From assembly GCF_003987395.1 (NCBI RefSeq), contig NZ_PIPT01000008.1:1-64000 (forward strand): a DNA stretch of 64,000 nt, in the 5' to 3' direction. The DNA comes from Pseudidiomarina aquimaris (GTDB lineage Bacteria > Pseudomonadota > Gammaproteobacteria > Enterobacterales > Alteromonadaceae). Under the pieces are notes generated by a model that saw only the letters and a list, made by a program, of their open reading frames with translations, was not told the origin of the DNA and made no database searches. Shown one piece after another: positions 9,479 through 17,787 of this stretch. Every line of letters starts with the position of its first letter. Position 1 is the first letter of the stretch. The position numbers and the translations under genes were made by a program.

Positions 9479-9847
9479 ATGAAATTCTTATTAATACTGT
9501 GTGCAGGCGTAGCACTTGTAACCGCCATTTGGACCGCCAATATCTTTGTCTGGCTCTTTGTTGCGCTGGGGATAATCTGCGCCTTGTCGTTAGGCGTTAT
9601 TCAGCACCACCGTGAACTTTCCAGCTTGATTGGCAGCGCCTTTTTTATTGCCGCGGGCTTCACCGCTTTGCACGCACGTATCACCACCATGGCAACAGAC
9701 ACGCTGGAACCACAAGTCACCACTTTCGCCGCCCCCGTTGCCTTAGTCCTGCTCTCCTGCTTATTATTCTGTATTGCGATGGTTGAACGCAGCGCGGTCA
9801 ACGCCGCCGAGCTCTCGGGTAAACTGCGCGCCGGTCGGAGTTTGTAA
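9479..9847 (+). CDS. Small multi-pass membrane protein, unknown function
   Basis: A 122-residue protein with four predicted membrane helices (about residues 2-20, 22-42, 50-70 and 82-102) and a short polar C-terminus. I do not recognise the family. The start MKFLLILCAGVAL is chosen because AAGAAGGA lies about ten bases upstream; an in-frame ATG at 9443 would add 12 residues without a clear ribosome site. It precedes the beta-CASP gene by 66 bp and is probably co-transcribed with it. Confidence 0.6.
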   Translation: MKFLLILCAGVALVTAIWTANIFVWLFVALGIICALSLGVIQHHRELSSLIGSAFFIAAGFTALHARITTMATDTLEPQVTTFAAPVALVLLSCLLFCIAMVERSAVNAAELSGKLRAGRSL

Positions 9848-9863
9848 GCGTCGCGAACAAGGG

Positions 9864-9929
9864 ACGAGCGTGTCAGCCGTAGAGGACGAGTGTGCCAGCC
9901 GTAGGAGAAGAGTGTGCCATCGATAGGAG
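9864..9929 (+). repeat. 22-bp tandem repeat carrying ribosome-site-like AGGAG
   Basis: Three consecutive 22-bp units (9864-9885, 9886-9907, 9908-9929) of the form ACGAGTGTGCCAGCCGTAGG. Each carries AGAGG or AGGAG near its end, and the GTG start of the downstream gene lies in the third unit. Copy number changes would move or duplicate the translation-initiation region. Confidence 0.75.
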
Positions 9930-11413
9930 AAGTCATTCATCACGGCGCCTTTAATGGCGTTACCGGTTCGTGCCACGAGCTCTTCCTGAGCGCCAACGAC
10001 TCGGTGCTAATCGATTGTGGCTTGTTCCAGGGCGAAGAAGCTGCTGGTTCTGGGTCTTCGGGTTCTTTTGAATCGTCTGGGTCGGCCGGTGCTCCAGAAA
10101 TTGGGTTTTCGTTAGCCAATGTCCGCGCGCTTATCGTCACCCATTGCCACATTGACCACGTCGGTCGTATCCCTTATTTATTAATCGCCGGCTTTCGCGG
10201 GCCAATTTACTGCACTCGCGCCACCGCAATGTTGCTCCCGTTAGTCATCGAGGACGCCTTGCGTTTAGGACTCACCCGCGACAAGGCCTTGATTGCCTCG
10301 GTATTGGAGCTTTTGCAGTCTTTGTTAGTGCCGGTTGAATATGATGCGTGGACTGATTTGACGAAGCTAATCGGGGCGGATAGTGGTGCTGGGGCTGCTG
10401 GTGCTGTTGGCAAGAATGGTCCGGCATCGCTGCGACTGAGATTACGTCAGGCCGGGCATATATTAGGTTCCGCCTATGCTGAATTTGACTGGCCCGAACG
10501 TAGCAAAGCACTTGCGGCGACAAACACGACTGACAACACCCCTGCCGACGCCGCGAAAGCTGACAGTTACCGCATCGTCTTTTCTGGTGACATCGGCTGC
10601 CGAAATACGCCATTACTACCCGACCCTACCCCCTTAGAGCGCGCCGACGTACTCTATTTGGAAAGCACTTATGGCGACCGCCTGCATGAATCGCGCGCCG
10701 ATCGCGAAGAACGCTTACGAGGTGTCATCGAACACTGCGTTGCCGACGGCGGGGCCGTATTAATTCCAGCTTTCAGTATCGGTCGCACGCAAGAATTGTT
10801 GTACGAGATCGAAGACATCATCGCCACACACGGTAGCTTTTGGCCCAAGATCACCGTCATCTTGGACTCGCCCATGGCAACCGCATTTACCAAGCTCTAC
10901 CAACAACTGAACGACCATTGGGACGCCGAAGCACTAGCGCGTAACCTTGCAGGTCGTAACCCGCTCGACTTCAGTCGTTTGCACGTTGTTGAAAGCCACG
11001 CCGACCATGAACATATCGTGAACTTCCTACGCACCTCAGGAGAACCCTGCATCGTCATTGCAGCAAGTGGCATGTGCGCCGGCGGTCGCATGGTGAATTA
11101 TTTACAAGCTCTTCTACCCGACCCGCGCACCGACGTCGTCTTTGTCGGCTACCAAGCCGAGGGTACCCCGGGCCGCGACATCCAGCGCTATGGCCCAGAA
11201 GGCGGCTACGTCGAACTCGAAGGCGAGCGCATTACCATCCGCGCCGGCGTTCACACCCTCGGCGGCTACTCCGCCCACGCCGACCAAGCCGAACTCCTCG
11301 ACTTCGTCCTGCAAGCCTCACATATCGGCCGCGTACGCCTTATTCACGGCGCTCCCAGCGCTCAACGCGCACTCACCCACGCACTCCGCCAACACCACAT
11401 CACCACCCCCTAA
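9914..11413 (+). CDS. Beta-CASP metallo-beta-lactamase-fold hydrolase (RNA-processing type)
   Basis: Predicted zinc-dependent nuclease of the CPSF73/Ysh1-like group. The metal motif HCHIDHVGR, the GHILGSA motif, FSGDIG and the beta-CASP motifs YLESTYGDR, SGMCAGGR and GGYSAHADQ are all present in order over 499 residues. The GTG start at 9914 is used because AGGAG precedes it and the conserved EVIHHGAFNGVTG follows within nine residues. Two Gly/Ser/Ala-rich insertions (about residues 38-58 and 155-175) interrupt the metallo-beta-lactamase half and are not typical of the family. The RNA target is unknown. Confidence 0.88.
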   Translation: MPSIGEVIHHGAFNGVTGSCHELFLSANDSVLIDCGLFQGEEAAGSGSSGSFESSGSAGAPEIGFSLANVRALIVTHCHIDHVGRIPYLLIAGFRGPIYCTRATAMLLPLVIEDALRLGLTRDKALIASVLELLQSLLVPVEYDAWTDLTKLIGADSGAGAAGAVGKNGPASLRLRLRQAGHILGSAYAEFDWPERSKALAATNTTDNTPADAAKADSYRIVFSGDIGCRNTPLLPDPTPLERADVLYLESTYGDRLHESRADREERLRGVIEHCVADGGAVLIPAFSIGRTQELLYEIEDIIATHGSFWPKITVILDSPMATAFTKLYQQLNDHWDAEALARNLAGRNPLDFSRLHVVESHADHEHIVNFLRTSGEPCIVIAASGMCAGGRMVNYLQALLPDPRTDVVFVGYQAEGTPGRDIQRYGPEGGYVELEGERITIRAGVHTLGGYSAHADQAELLDFVLQASHIGRVRLIHGAPSAQRALTHALRQHHITTP

Positions 11414-11428
11414 CCCCTTTAGCACCTA

Positions 11429-11509
11429 GGGCAGACGTCCCCCCACCCCCACTTGCATTAGAGAGGGCAGCCCTCCCTTCTGACACAGTTTTGCTATTGA
11501 CCTCTGCCC
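11429..11509 (+). repeat. REP1 element, full, overlaps EamA 3' end
   Basis: Arm GGGCAGACGT at 11429, core GAGAGGGCAGCCCTCCC at 11461-11477, and arm ACCTCTGCCC at 11500-11509. It encodes the last codons (EGRGQ) and the stop of the EamA gene. Confidence 0.9.
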
Positions 11510-12345
11510 TCACGCTGCAAAAAGGTTAATGTAACCAGCGGCACGACAATCAACATGGCGCCAAGATAGAACCGCAGCTCGGGTTGCTCCGCGAAAAACA
11601 CCATCCCTACAAGCACTGCGCCAATCAAGCCAGTGTATTCAGCACTTGACACCACACTGCTCTGGGCGGCGCGATAGGCAAAGACGCAGGTCGCCGCGTA
11701 GATCAATACAAACACGCTGGAGCCGAAGGCCAACAGCGCCATACTCCATGACCACGTAGCACCTTCAATCCACGCCCCAAGCGCCGCCAATGGGAGTGCC
11801 AAAAGCGTTGTGTAATAGAGCGTTTCAACCACGCCATGCTGGGCAGGAAGCTTTTTGATTAGCAGGTTATTAATCGCTAACGACAGTGCTACGACCAACG
11901 CTGCGAGAGCGAAGCCGTTCATTTCCGTAGGATTTACAATCACCAATACGCCCACAAGCCCTAAGCCAGAAGCAATAAAGGACGCCAGCGACGCGCGCTC
12001 ACTAAACAGCAGCACCGCCAGCACCACGGTAATCAGCGGCGCAGCGTAAAAAACCGCATTCGCAGTCGCCAGCGGCAACGTCGTCAACGAAATCACCATG
12101 CACAGCGAACTGACCAACCACACATGTGCGCGGACCCAATGCCATCGTGTATGTGTCGGTTTCAGGGGCTTTTTCAGTAGAACCATTAGCGGCATAAGCA
12201 CAACTAACGCACTGATTAAGCGCAAGAAAGCAAACTGAAACGGCGCGTCATGACTGCCGACCAGCTTGATCAGCGAGTCAGACAAAATCGCCACATTGTT
12301 GCCGAACACTAGCATGATAACTGCTTGAATTACCGAACGATCCAT
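11494..12345 (-). CDS. EamA/DMT-superfamily transporter
   Basis: Drug/metabolite-type permease with ten predicted membrane helices in two EamA repeats, about 283 residues from the chosen start. That start (MDRSVIQAVIMLVFG) is preferred over an in-frame ATG at 12375 because AGAGGTG lies just upstream of it. The last five residues (EGRGQ) and the stop codon are encoded by an adjoining REP1 element, so the native C-terminus was probably altered by the repeat. It is divergent from a LysR gene that probably controls it. Substrate unknown. Confidence 0.85.
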   Translation of the reverse strand: MDRSVIQAVIMLVFGNNVAILSDSLIKLVGSHDAPFQFAFLRLISALVVLMPLMVLLKKPLKPTHTRWHWVRAHVWLVSSLCMVISLTTLPLATANAVFYAAPLITVVLAVLLFSERASLASFIASGLGLVGVLVIVNPTEMNGFALAALVVALSLAINNLLIKKLPAQHGVVETLYYTTLLALPLAALGAWIEGATWSWSMALLAFGSSVFVLIYAATCVFAYRAAQSSVVSSAEYTGLIGAVLVGMVFFAEQPELRFYLGAMLIVVPLVTLTFLQREGRGQ

Positions 12346-12442
12346 TGCCACCTCTGTTGAGTTTGAAGGCGGCATTTTACTTTCGTTATTGCATTACATA
12401 AAATGATATAAATTTTACGTTATATGAGATTTATAGATACCA

Positions 12443-13351
12443 ATGACCACGCCATTTCGCGCGATACATTACTTCACTGAAGTCGCTAAATCAGGTAGCT
12501 TCTCGACTGCAGCGGAGCGTCTTTTTGTGACACAGAGCGCGGTCAGCCATCAAGTCAAACTGCTTGAAGAACACCTAGGGCAGCCCTTATTTATTCGACG
12601 CGGAAGACACCTACTTCTGACCGCAGTCGGGCGAAGCTTTATCGATAAGATCCAAACACCTATCGAGACCATACAATTGGCCACAAGAAGCATTCGCAAA
12701 GGCACCGAAGGCCCGCTGCGCCTAGCGTTATTCGGTTCGTTAGCAGTGAAGTGGCTCATTCCGGCGATAGATGAATTTCGAGAGCGGTTTCCCAATGTCG
12801 AGTTAAGCTTGCAAATTCTAACCCGCGACGGAGACTTCGACAGTAGCATTGCCGATTGCTTCATAACCACCCGTCCGCCGAAGTCCGGCTTCGTGAGCTG
12901 TCATTTGTACGACGAGACACTGAAGCCCTATTGTGCGCCGCGCCTGTGGGAAGAGTTGAGCAAAATATCCGATTTTCGCGAGCTTGCGAAATATCCATTA
13001 TTGTCGGCAGCTTCAACGTTTTCTGTCGCTGAGCCGGGCCGCGATTGGCAAGAATGGTTTGCCGCCGGTGGCGCTGGTGATGGGGTTCCCGAAGGTACCC
13101 GTGTGCATCATTTTAGTCATTTATTGCTAGCAGCTGAGGCCGCGAAATATGGGCAAGGCATCGCGCTTTTGAATGAGTTCTTAACGACCGAGCGTGAACG
13201 CCAAAACGAACTGTTTGAACTGCCTTTTCACGGCATTAGAACTGCCGATAGCTTTTACTTTATTTACCCTGAAGCCTTTCGTGATAGCCCCTCCCACGAA
13301 GCGCTCCGCGACTGGCTCAGCTCCCTCTGCAAAGGCCACCCCCTCAGCTAG
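12443..13351 (+). CDS. LysR-family regulator (GcvA-like)
   Basis: DNA-binding transcription factor with an N-terminal winged helix (residues 5-64, SGSFSTAAERLFVTQSAVSHQ) and a C-terminal periplasmic-binding-protein-like effector domain, 302 residues in all. The HTH resembles the GcvA/AmpR branch. It is divergent from the EamA gene across a 97-bp AT-rich gap, the usual arrangement for a LysR regulator and its target. A REP1 element begins nine bases after its stop. Confidence 0.9.
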   Translation: MTTPFRAIHYFTEVAKSGSFSTAAERLFVTQSAVSHQVKLLEEHLGQPLFIRRGRHLLLTAVGRSFIDKIQTPIETIQLATRSIRKGTEGPLRLALFGSLAVKWLIPAIDEFRERFPNVELSLQILTRDGDFDSSIADCFITTRPPKSGFVSCHLYDETLKPYCAPRLWEELSKISDFRELAKYPLLSAASTFSVAEPGRDWQEWFAAGGAGDGVPEGTRVHHFSHLLLAAEAAKYGQGIALLNEFLTTERERQNELFELPFHGIRTADSFYFIYPEAFRDSPSHEALRDWLSSLCKGHPLS

Positions 13352-13360
13352 CCTCCCGCG

Positions 13361-13441
13361 GGGCAGAGGTCCCCGCCTCCCTGCTGGCATGAGAGAGGGC
13401 AGCCCTCTCTCATGCTACGGCTTTCGGAGTGACCTCTGCCC
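13361..13441 (+). repeat. REP1 element, full, canonical
   Basis: 81 bp: GGGCAGAGGT (13361), a perfect 29-bp central palindrome (13387-13415, GCATGAGAGAGGG plus mirror), and ACCTCTGCCC (13432-13441). It fills the gap between the convergent lysR and asnA genes and ends on the base before the asnA stop codon. Confidence 0.95.
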
Positions 13442-14386
13442 TCAAGCAGCTGGAGCCTGCACATGCTGGATATGCTCCTGTTGTAACAACCACATAGCGA
13501 CTCGCGACTGACCAATCCCACCTCCGATAGTGGCGGGGAATTCGCCCGCAACCAGCTGTCGATGCCAAGGTAAATCCAAAGAGGGCAGCCCTCCCTTCAG
13601 CTCTAACTGCTTAACCATAACCTCTGGGGTCACACGAATTCCCATCGAAGAGAGTTCGAGTGCATCATCTAGACCATCATGCCAGACCAACAAATCGCCG
13701 TTTAAACCATAACGCCCATCTTCATTTAATGAAGTCCAATCATCATAATCTGCAGCACGGTCATCATGTTTTTGACCATCACTTAATTCACCGCCAATCC
13801 CAATAATAAATACCGCCTTATGCATCCGAGTAATTTCTTTCTCACGCTGTTTGGCCGAAAGCTTCGGAAACATTTCGCGCAATTCTTCACTGTGAATAAA
13901 GAAGACTTTGTCCGCATAACTCTCGCTCCAGTGACCCGTAACTTTTGCCGCTGACTTTATCGCCGTATAAATTAGCTCTACGGTTTTTCTGAGCGTCATT
14001 AATGTGCGCATTTCGGGCGCAAGAACCTGCTCCCAATCCCATTGATCAACCTGTACCGAATGACGCGCACTTAATACCTCTTCATCCGGCCGCAATGCTA
14101 GCATGTGCGTAATAACTCCCTCGCCTGGCTGCGCATGGTATTTAGCGAGAATAGCTCGTTTCCACTTGGCCAAGGAGTGCACCACCTCATAACGTTGCTG
14201 CTCGGCACGCACCTCTAAACTCACAGGCCTTTCATGACCACTGAGCGTATCTTGTAATCCGCTATCCGCTGGAACAATTAGAGGAGCCTGAACAATCGCA
14301 AGGTTCAACTTTTCACATAACTGCTTCGTTATTTCATGCTTGATTGCATACGACTGTGAATGGATTTTTAATTGAGCAATAGACAT
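13442..14386 (-). CDS. asnA: Aspartate-ammonia ligase (asparagine synthetase A)
   Basis: ATP- and ammonia-dependent asparagine synthetase of the class II aminoacyl-tRNA-synthetase fold. Family hallmarks are present: VVHSLAKWKR, LRPDE, SVQVDQWDWE, ELSSMGIRV and TIGGGIGQSR. At 314 residues it is shorter than the usual roughly 330; the C-terminal tail ends soon after GQSR at a REP1 element that abuts the stop codon. A second, partial REP1 core (13581-13595) lies in frame and encodes KGGLPSLDLPW just before the last conserved motif. It is divergent from asnC, its expected regulator. Confidence 0.93.
   Translation of the reverse strand: MSIAQLKIHSQSYAIKHEITKQLCEKLNLAIVQAPLIVPADSGLQDTLSGHERPVSLEVRAEQQRYEVVHSLAKWKRAILAKYHAQPGEGVITHMLALRPDEEVLSARHSVQVDQWDWEQVLAPEMRTLMTLRKTVELIYTAIKSAAKVTGHWSESYADKVFFIHSEELREMFPKLSAKQREKEITRMHKAVFIIGIGGELSDGQKHDDRAADYDDWTSLNEDGRYGLNGDLLVWHDGLDDALELSSMGIRVTPEVMVKQLELKGGLPSLDLPWHRQLVAGEFPATIGGGIGQSRVAMWLLQQEHIQHVQAPAA
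13581..13629 (+). repeat. Partial REP1 element inside asnA
   Basis: Core GAGGGCAGCCCTCCC at 13581-13595 and a degenerate right arm ACCTCTGGGG at 13620-13629, at nearly the normal 37-bp spacing. No left arm is seen. It is in frame within asnA, at a surface-loop position where E. coli AsnA has unrelated sequence. Confidence 0.7.
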
Positions 14387-14547
14387 GACCGTATCCTTCT
14401 TGTTGGTTTTGTCTATACTCTTCTGAAAGCACGCTAACTTTCAATAGTGACTAACAAATAAATGCTTTACTTGTTTTTTATTTGGAATAATAATCAAATT
14501 TATTAAACATAATCTACCCCCACTTTGTTTTATGGAGTAAAAATTAA
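14387..14547. promoter_or_regulatory. asnA-asnC divergent control region
   Basis: A 161-bp AT-rich gap between the divergent asnA and asnC genes. AsnC-type proteins bind such regions and respond to asparagine. I could not define individual boxes. Confidence 0.4.
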
Positions 14548-14994
14548 ATGATCGATAATTTAGATAGAGCAATCATGAGAACTTTGCAGCAGGATGCGCG
14601 AGTTTCTTATGCTGAAATAGCTAAAGCCAATAAAGTTAGTCCTGCGACAATACATGTTCGCGTGGAAAAGCTTCGTAAATCCGGTTACATCGATGGCACG
14701 CACGTTCATTTGAATGCAAAAAAGCTTGGATATGATGTTTGTTGCTTTATCGGCATTAATTTAGCCCGAGCTGGCGATTATCCGACCACCTTGGCCAAGC
14801 TTGAGGCTCTACCCGAAGTGGTAGAAGCGCATTATACGACGGGGCAATACAGTATTTTTATTAAAGTGATGGTCCAATCTATAAGTGATTTGCAGCATCT
14901 TTTAATAGAAAAAATCCAGCCCATCGATGAGATTCAAGCGACGGAAACCTTAATAAGCCTGCAACAACCCATACTTCGCCAAGTTTCGGTATAG
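14548..14994 (+). CDS. asnC: AsnC transcriptional regulator
   Basis: Lrp/AsnC-family regulator of asnA, 148 residues. It has an N-terminal HTH (about 5-50, VSPATIHVRVEKLRKSGYI) and a C-terminal RAM effector-binding domain. The stretches GYDVCCFIGINL, EVVEAHYTTGQYSIFIKVM and IDEIQATETLI match E. coli AsnC closely from memory. The divergent position next to asnA supports the specific name rather than generic Lrp. A REP1 element follows its stop by 14 bp. Confidence 0.95.
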   Translation: MIDNLDRAIMRTLQQDARVSYAEIAKANKVSPATIHVRVEKLRKSGYIDGTHVHLNAKKLGYDVCCFIGINLARAGDYPTTLAKLEALPEVVEAHYTTGQYSIFIKVMVQSISDLQHLLIEKIQPIDEIQATETLISLQQPILRQVSV

Positions 14995-15008
14995 CCGAGC
15001 AGCCCCTA

Positions 15009-15090
15009 GGGCAGACGTCCGCATCACCGCCCCTGCATAAGAGAGGGCAGCCCTCCCTTTTGCAAGGCTTTGCTAGACTCACCTCTGAGC
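15009..15090 (+). repeat. REP1 element upstream of the RAYT gene
   Basis: GGGCAGACGT (15009), core GAGAGGGCAGCCCTCCC (15041-15057) and degenerate right arm ACCTCTGAGC (15081-15090). It ends 17 bp before the RAYT start and just upstream of its AAGGAGGTG ribosome site. Its core orientation is opposite to the copy at 15778-15858. Confidence 0.9.
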
Positions 15091-15107
15091 CAACAAGGAG
15101 GTGCTCT

Positions 15108-15806
15108 ATGCCGAATCAGAAACGAAATGATATACCGGGAATAGCCTTACACATCACCCAGCGAGGCAACAATCGACAGCTAATGTTTCGGGAAAACGAG
15201 GATTATCAACGCTTTGCAGGGATGTTGATTAAGTACTCAGAAAAATATCAAGTCATCGTTCATGCTTGGATGTTGATGCCGAATCACATCCATCTGTTAG
15301 TCACCCCACAAGAAAAAAATATGGTTGGCCGCATGATGATGTGTGTAACTGGAGCGTACACCAAATTCTATAATCAAAAGTACAAGCGCACCGGTACACT
15401 TTATGAAAAGCGCTATTACTCAGCTCTTGTCGATTACGATGAATACGTGATTAACGTCTATCGCTACATCGAGTTAAACCCCGTCAAAGCACGACTTGTG
15501 CAGCACCCAGGGTACTGGCATTGGAGTTCGTATCGACACAATGCTGAGGGGCTTGAGTCCTCTATGCTTGTGCCACATTTATCGTTCATGAAGCTAGGTT
15601 TGACGATCGAGGACTGTCGTAATGCCTATCAGAAGTTGGTTAACGATACTGACGTCACAAGTGAAGACTATGAGTTCTTACGACATGAAATCCGAACTGC
15701 ACAAAAGAAAAACTTCGCCTTCGGTGGTGAAGAATTTAAGAAGGAAATGGGTGCGAAGCTGGGCCTAGATGGCGAAGGGGCAGAGGTCGAGGCGACCGAG
15801 GTATGA
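15108..15806 (+). CDS. REP-associated tyrosine transposase (RAYT, Y1_Tnp type)
   Basis: Single-strand HUH-type nuclease related to IS200/IS605 TnpA, 232 residues. The HUH metal motif is MPNHIHLLV (His60 and His62). The downstream VYRYIELNPVKARLV carries the candidate catalytic Tyr (118 or 120). The N-terminus GIALHITQRGNNRQ is typical of the group. The ATG at 15108 is preferred because AAGGAGG lies directly upstream. A REP1 element ends just before the gene, and another in inverse orientation encodes its last residues (GAEVEATEV). This bracketed arrangement is expected for a RAYT that acts on its own REP family. Confidence 0.92.
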   Translation: MPNQKRNDIPGIALHITQRGNNRQLMFRENEDYQRFAGMLIKYSEKYQVIVHAWMLMPNHIHLLVTPQEKNMVGRMMMCVTGAYTKFYNQKYKRTGTLYEKRYYSALVDYDEYVINVYRYIELNPVKARLVQHPGYWHWSSYRHNAEGLESSMLVPHLSFMKLGLTIEDCRNAYQKLVNDTDVTSEDYEFLRHEIRTAQKKNFAFGGEEFKKEMGAKLGLDGEGAEVEATEV

Positions 15807-15858
15807 GAAGAGAGGGCTGCCCTCTCTCATGCAAGGCGTTTGATGCAAACCTCTGCCC
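15778..15858 (-). repeat. REP1 element overlapping the RAYT 3' end
   Basis: 81 bp: GGGCAGAGGT (15778), core AGAGGGCTGCCCTCTC, and ACCTCTGCCC (15849-15858). The core is GGGCTGCCC, the inverse of the upstream copy. It includes the last nine RAYT codons and stop, and ends eight bases before the galE stop. Confidence 0.95.
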
Positions 15859-15866
15859 GTAGCGAC

Positions 15867-16877
15867 TCAGTCGCGATAACCGTTCGGGTTCTGCGACTGC
15901 CAACGCCAAGTATCCCGCATCATATCTTCCAAGGAGTGCGAAGCACGCCAACCCAGACGCTGTTCGGAGTATGCAGGATCTGCAAAGCATTGAGCTATGT
16001 CGCCAGCACGGCGAGGAACTATTTCGTATGGAATTTTCTGTCCCGAAGCTGCTTCAAACGCTTTCACCATTTGCAGAACCGACAAGCCAACGCCCGTACC
16101 CAAGTTGATCGCATCAAAGCCTGGTTGATGCAGTCCTTTAAGCGCGGCGAGGTGCCCTAAAGCCAAATCAACAACATGGATGTAATCGCGTACGCCAGTA
16201 CCGTCCGGCGTTGGGTAGTCGCCGCCATAGACATTCAGTTTCGGCAACTTACCGACCGCGACCTGCGAAATATAAGGCATCAGATTGTTTGGAATATCGT
16301 TAGGATCTTCACCGATAAGTCCTGAGACATGCGCCCCAACTGGGTTAAAGTAGCGTAAAACAATCGCCGACCACTCTGGATCCGCGTGGCAGATATCGGC
16401 CAGCACCCGCTCCACCATATATTTCGATGTGCCGTAGGGGTTCGTTGTCCCACCCGTCGGACTTGATTCCTTGATAGGCACTTCTAGCGGGTCACCGTAA
16501 ACCGTAGCAGATGACGAAAAGACGATTTTCTTTACGCTATGCGCCGCCATTACGTGGCAAAGTTTGAGCGTACCGACAACGTTGTTTTCATAATAACGCA
16601 GCGGTTGCTGAACGCTTTCGCCAACGGCTTTAAGCCCCGCAAAATGAATCACCGCCTCAATATCGTGGGCTTCGAACAGACTCTGCAGAAGCTCAACATC
16701 ACAGACATCCCCCTCAATAAGGAGAGGTTTGCGCCCAGTGATTTGCTCCACACGCCGCAAGCTTTCGTGCGAACTGTTACTAAAATTATCTAGGACAACG
16801 ACTTCATGCCCTCGCTGCAGCAACTCCACAACCGTGTGAGAACCAATGTAGCCGGCACCTCCGGTAACTAAGATCAT
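15867..16877 (-). CDS. galE: UDP-glucose 4-epimerase
   Basis: SDR-family enzyme interconverting UDP-glucose and UDP-galactose with bound NAD. The 336-residue length matches GalE. The NAD site is [12 protein letters not shown] at the N-terminus, the catalytic serine lies in FSSSATVYG, and the Tyr-Lys pair lies in NPYGTSKYM. It stands as a single gene between two REP1 elements, so its role is probably in supplying sugars for surface polysaccharides. Confidence 0.97.
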   Translation of the reverse strand: MILVTGGAGYIGSHTVVELLQRGHEVVVLDNFSNSSHESLRRVEQITGRKPLLIEGDVCDVELLQSLFEAHDIEAVIHFAGLKAVGESVQQPLRYYENNVVGTLKLCHVMAAHSVKKIVFSSSATVYGDPLEVPIKESSPTGGTTNPYGTSKYMVERVLADICHADPEWSAIVLRYFNPVGAHVSGLIGEDPNDIPNNLMPYISQVAVGKLPKLNVYGGDYPTPDGTGVRDYIHVVDLALGHLAALKGLHQPGFDAINLGTGVGLSVLQMVKAFEAASGQKIPYEIVPRRAGDIAQCFADPAYSEQRLGWRASHSLEDMMRDTWRWQSQNPNGYRD

Positions 16878-16925
16878 AGCCTTTCAATCCCTTTTTCTTA
16901 AGTCAATGCTAACGCGTGATGCTTT

Positions 16926-17007
16926 GGGCAGAGGTAGTAATTATACAGACTTACATGAGGGAGGGCAGCCCTCTCTTATACACACAAAACCTTGCATACC
17001 TCTGCCC
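16926..17007 (+). repeat. REP1 element between galE and the methyltransferase
   Basis: GGGCAGAGGT (16926), core GGAGGGCAGCCCTCTC and ACCTCTGCCC (16998-17007). Unlike most copies it lies between two divergent starts, 48 bp upstream of galE and 42 bp upstream of the methyltransferase. Confidence 0.92.
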
Positions 17008-17049
17008 CATCGCCTAAAAATAAACAAAATAAACGGAGTTAAAACAAAA

Positions 17050-17787
17050 ATGACAAAAAGTTACACCGAACATTTTGAAGAAAGAGGAACGGCCTATGAG
17101 TGCGCCATGCGTCAGTTCCCACACGCAAGAGACGAAGAATTTCAGCAACTTATTCATGCAGCACAATTGAAAAGTGGTATGCGCGTCGCTGATGTTCCCG
17201 CAGGAGGTGGCTACCTGAAGCGCTACCTACCCAACGACACTCATTGGCTGGGCCATGAGCCATGCGAAAGCTTCACTAATCATGCGACATCAAACGGCGG
17301 TTCAGCCCCGCTTCTACCGCTGCCATGGCTCGACGCCTCTATCGACTGTGCGATGAGTTTAGCTGGCGTTCATCATTTATTAGATAAAAAACCTTTATTT
17401 AAAGAATTTGCTCGCATTTTGAAGCCCAAAGGCAAATTAATTATATCTGATGTCGAGGAAAACTCCCCCGTTGCCCTCTTCTTGGATCAGTTTGTCGGAG
17501 CTTATAACAGCACGGGGCACGAAGGCATTTATTTGAATAAACAAACTACCGAAGAAATTGCTGAACAAGACTTCGAGATCATTAAAACTGAGCGCATTAA
17601 CTTAGTATGGCGGCTTCCGACGAAACAGGATTTAGTCGTCTTCTGCAAACAACTATTTGACTTAAAAAATGCAAATGAAGAACAGGTAGCTCAAGCAATT
17701 GAAGACTATCTCGGTTTTCAATCTTTGGCTGACAATCAAATTGGCATGAATTGGCAACTCACTACTATTACGGCACAACGAAAATGA
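17050..17787 (+). CDS. Class I SAM-dependent methyltransferase
   Basis: Predicted methyltransferase of 245 residues. A degenerate SAM-binding loop VADVPAGGGYLKRYLP lies near residue 50, followed by SLAGVHHLLDKKP and FARILKPKGKLIISDVE, the post-I and post-III motifs of UbiE/MenG-like enzymes. The ATG at 17050 is chosen because GGAG lies upstream; a longer frame would translate the REP1 element. Its stop overlaps the ATP-grasp start by 4 bp (ATGA), so the two are translationally coupled and probably modify one product. Substrate unknown. Confidence 0.82.
   Translation: MTKSYTEHFEERGTAYECAMRQFPHARDEEFQQLIHAAQLKSGMRVADVPAGGGYLKRYLPNDTHWLGHEPCESFTNHATSNGGSAPLLPLPWLDASIDCAMSLAGVHHLLDKKPLFKEFARILKPKGKLIISDVEENSPVALFLDQFVGAYNSTGHEGIYLNKQTTEEIAEQDFEIIKTERINLVWRLPTKQDLVVFCKQLFDLKNANEEQVAQAIEDYLGFQSLADNQIGMNWQLTTITAQRK

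Noticed and set aside
16906-17049. Extended N-terminus of the methyltransferase frame
   Set aside because: It would translate a REP1 element and lacks a ribosome site; the ATG at 17050 has GGAG upstream.
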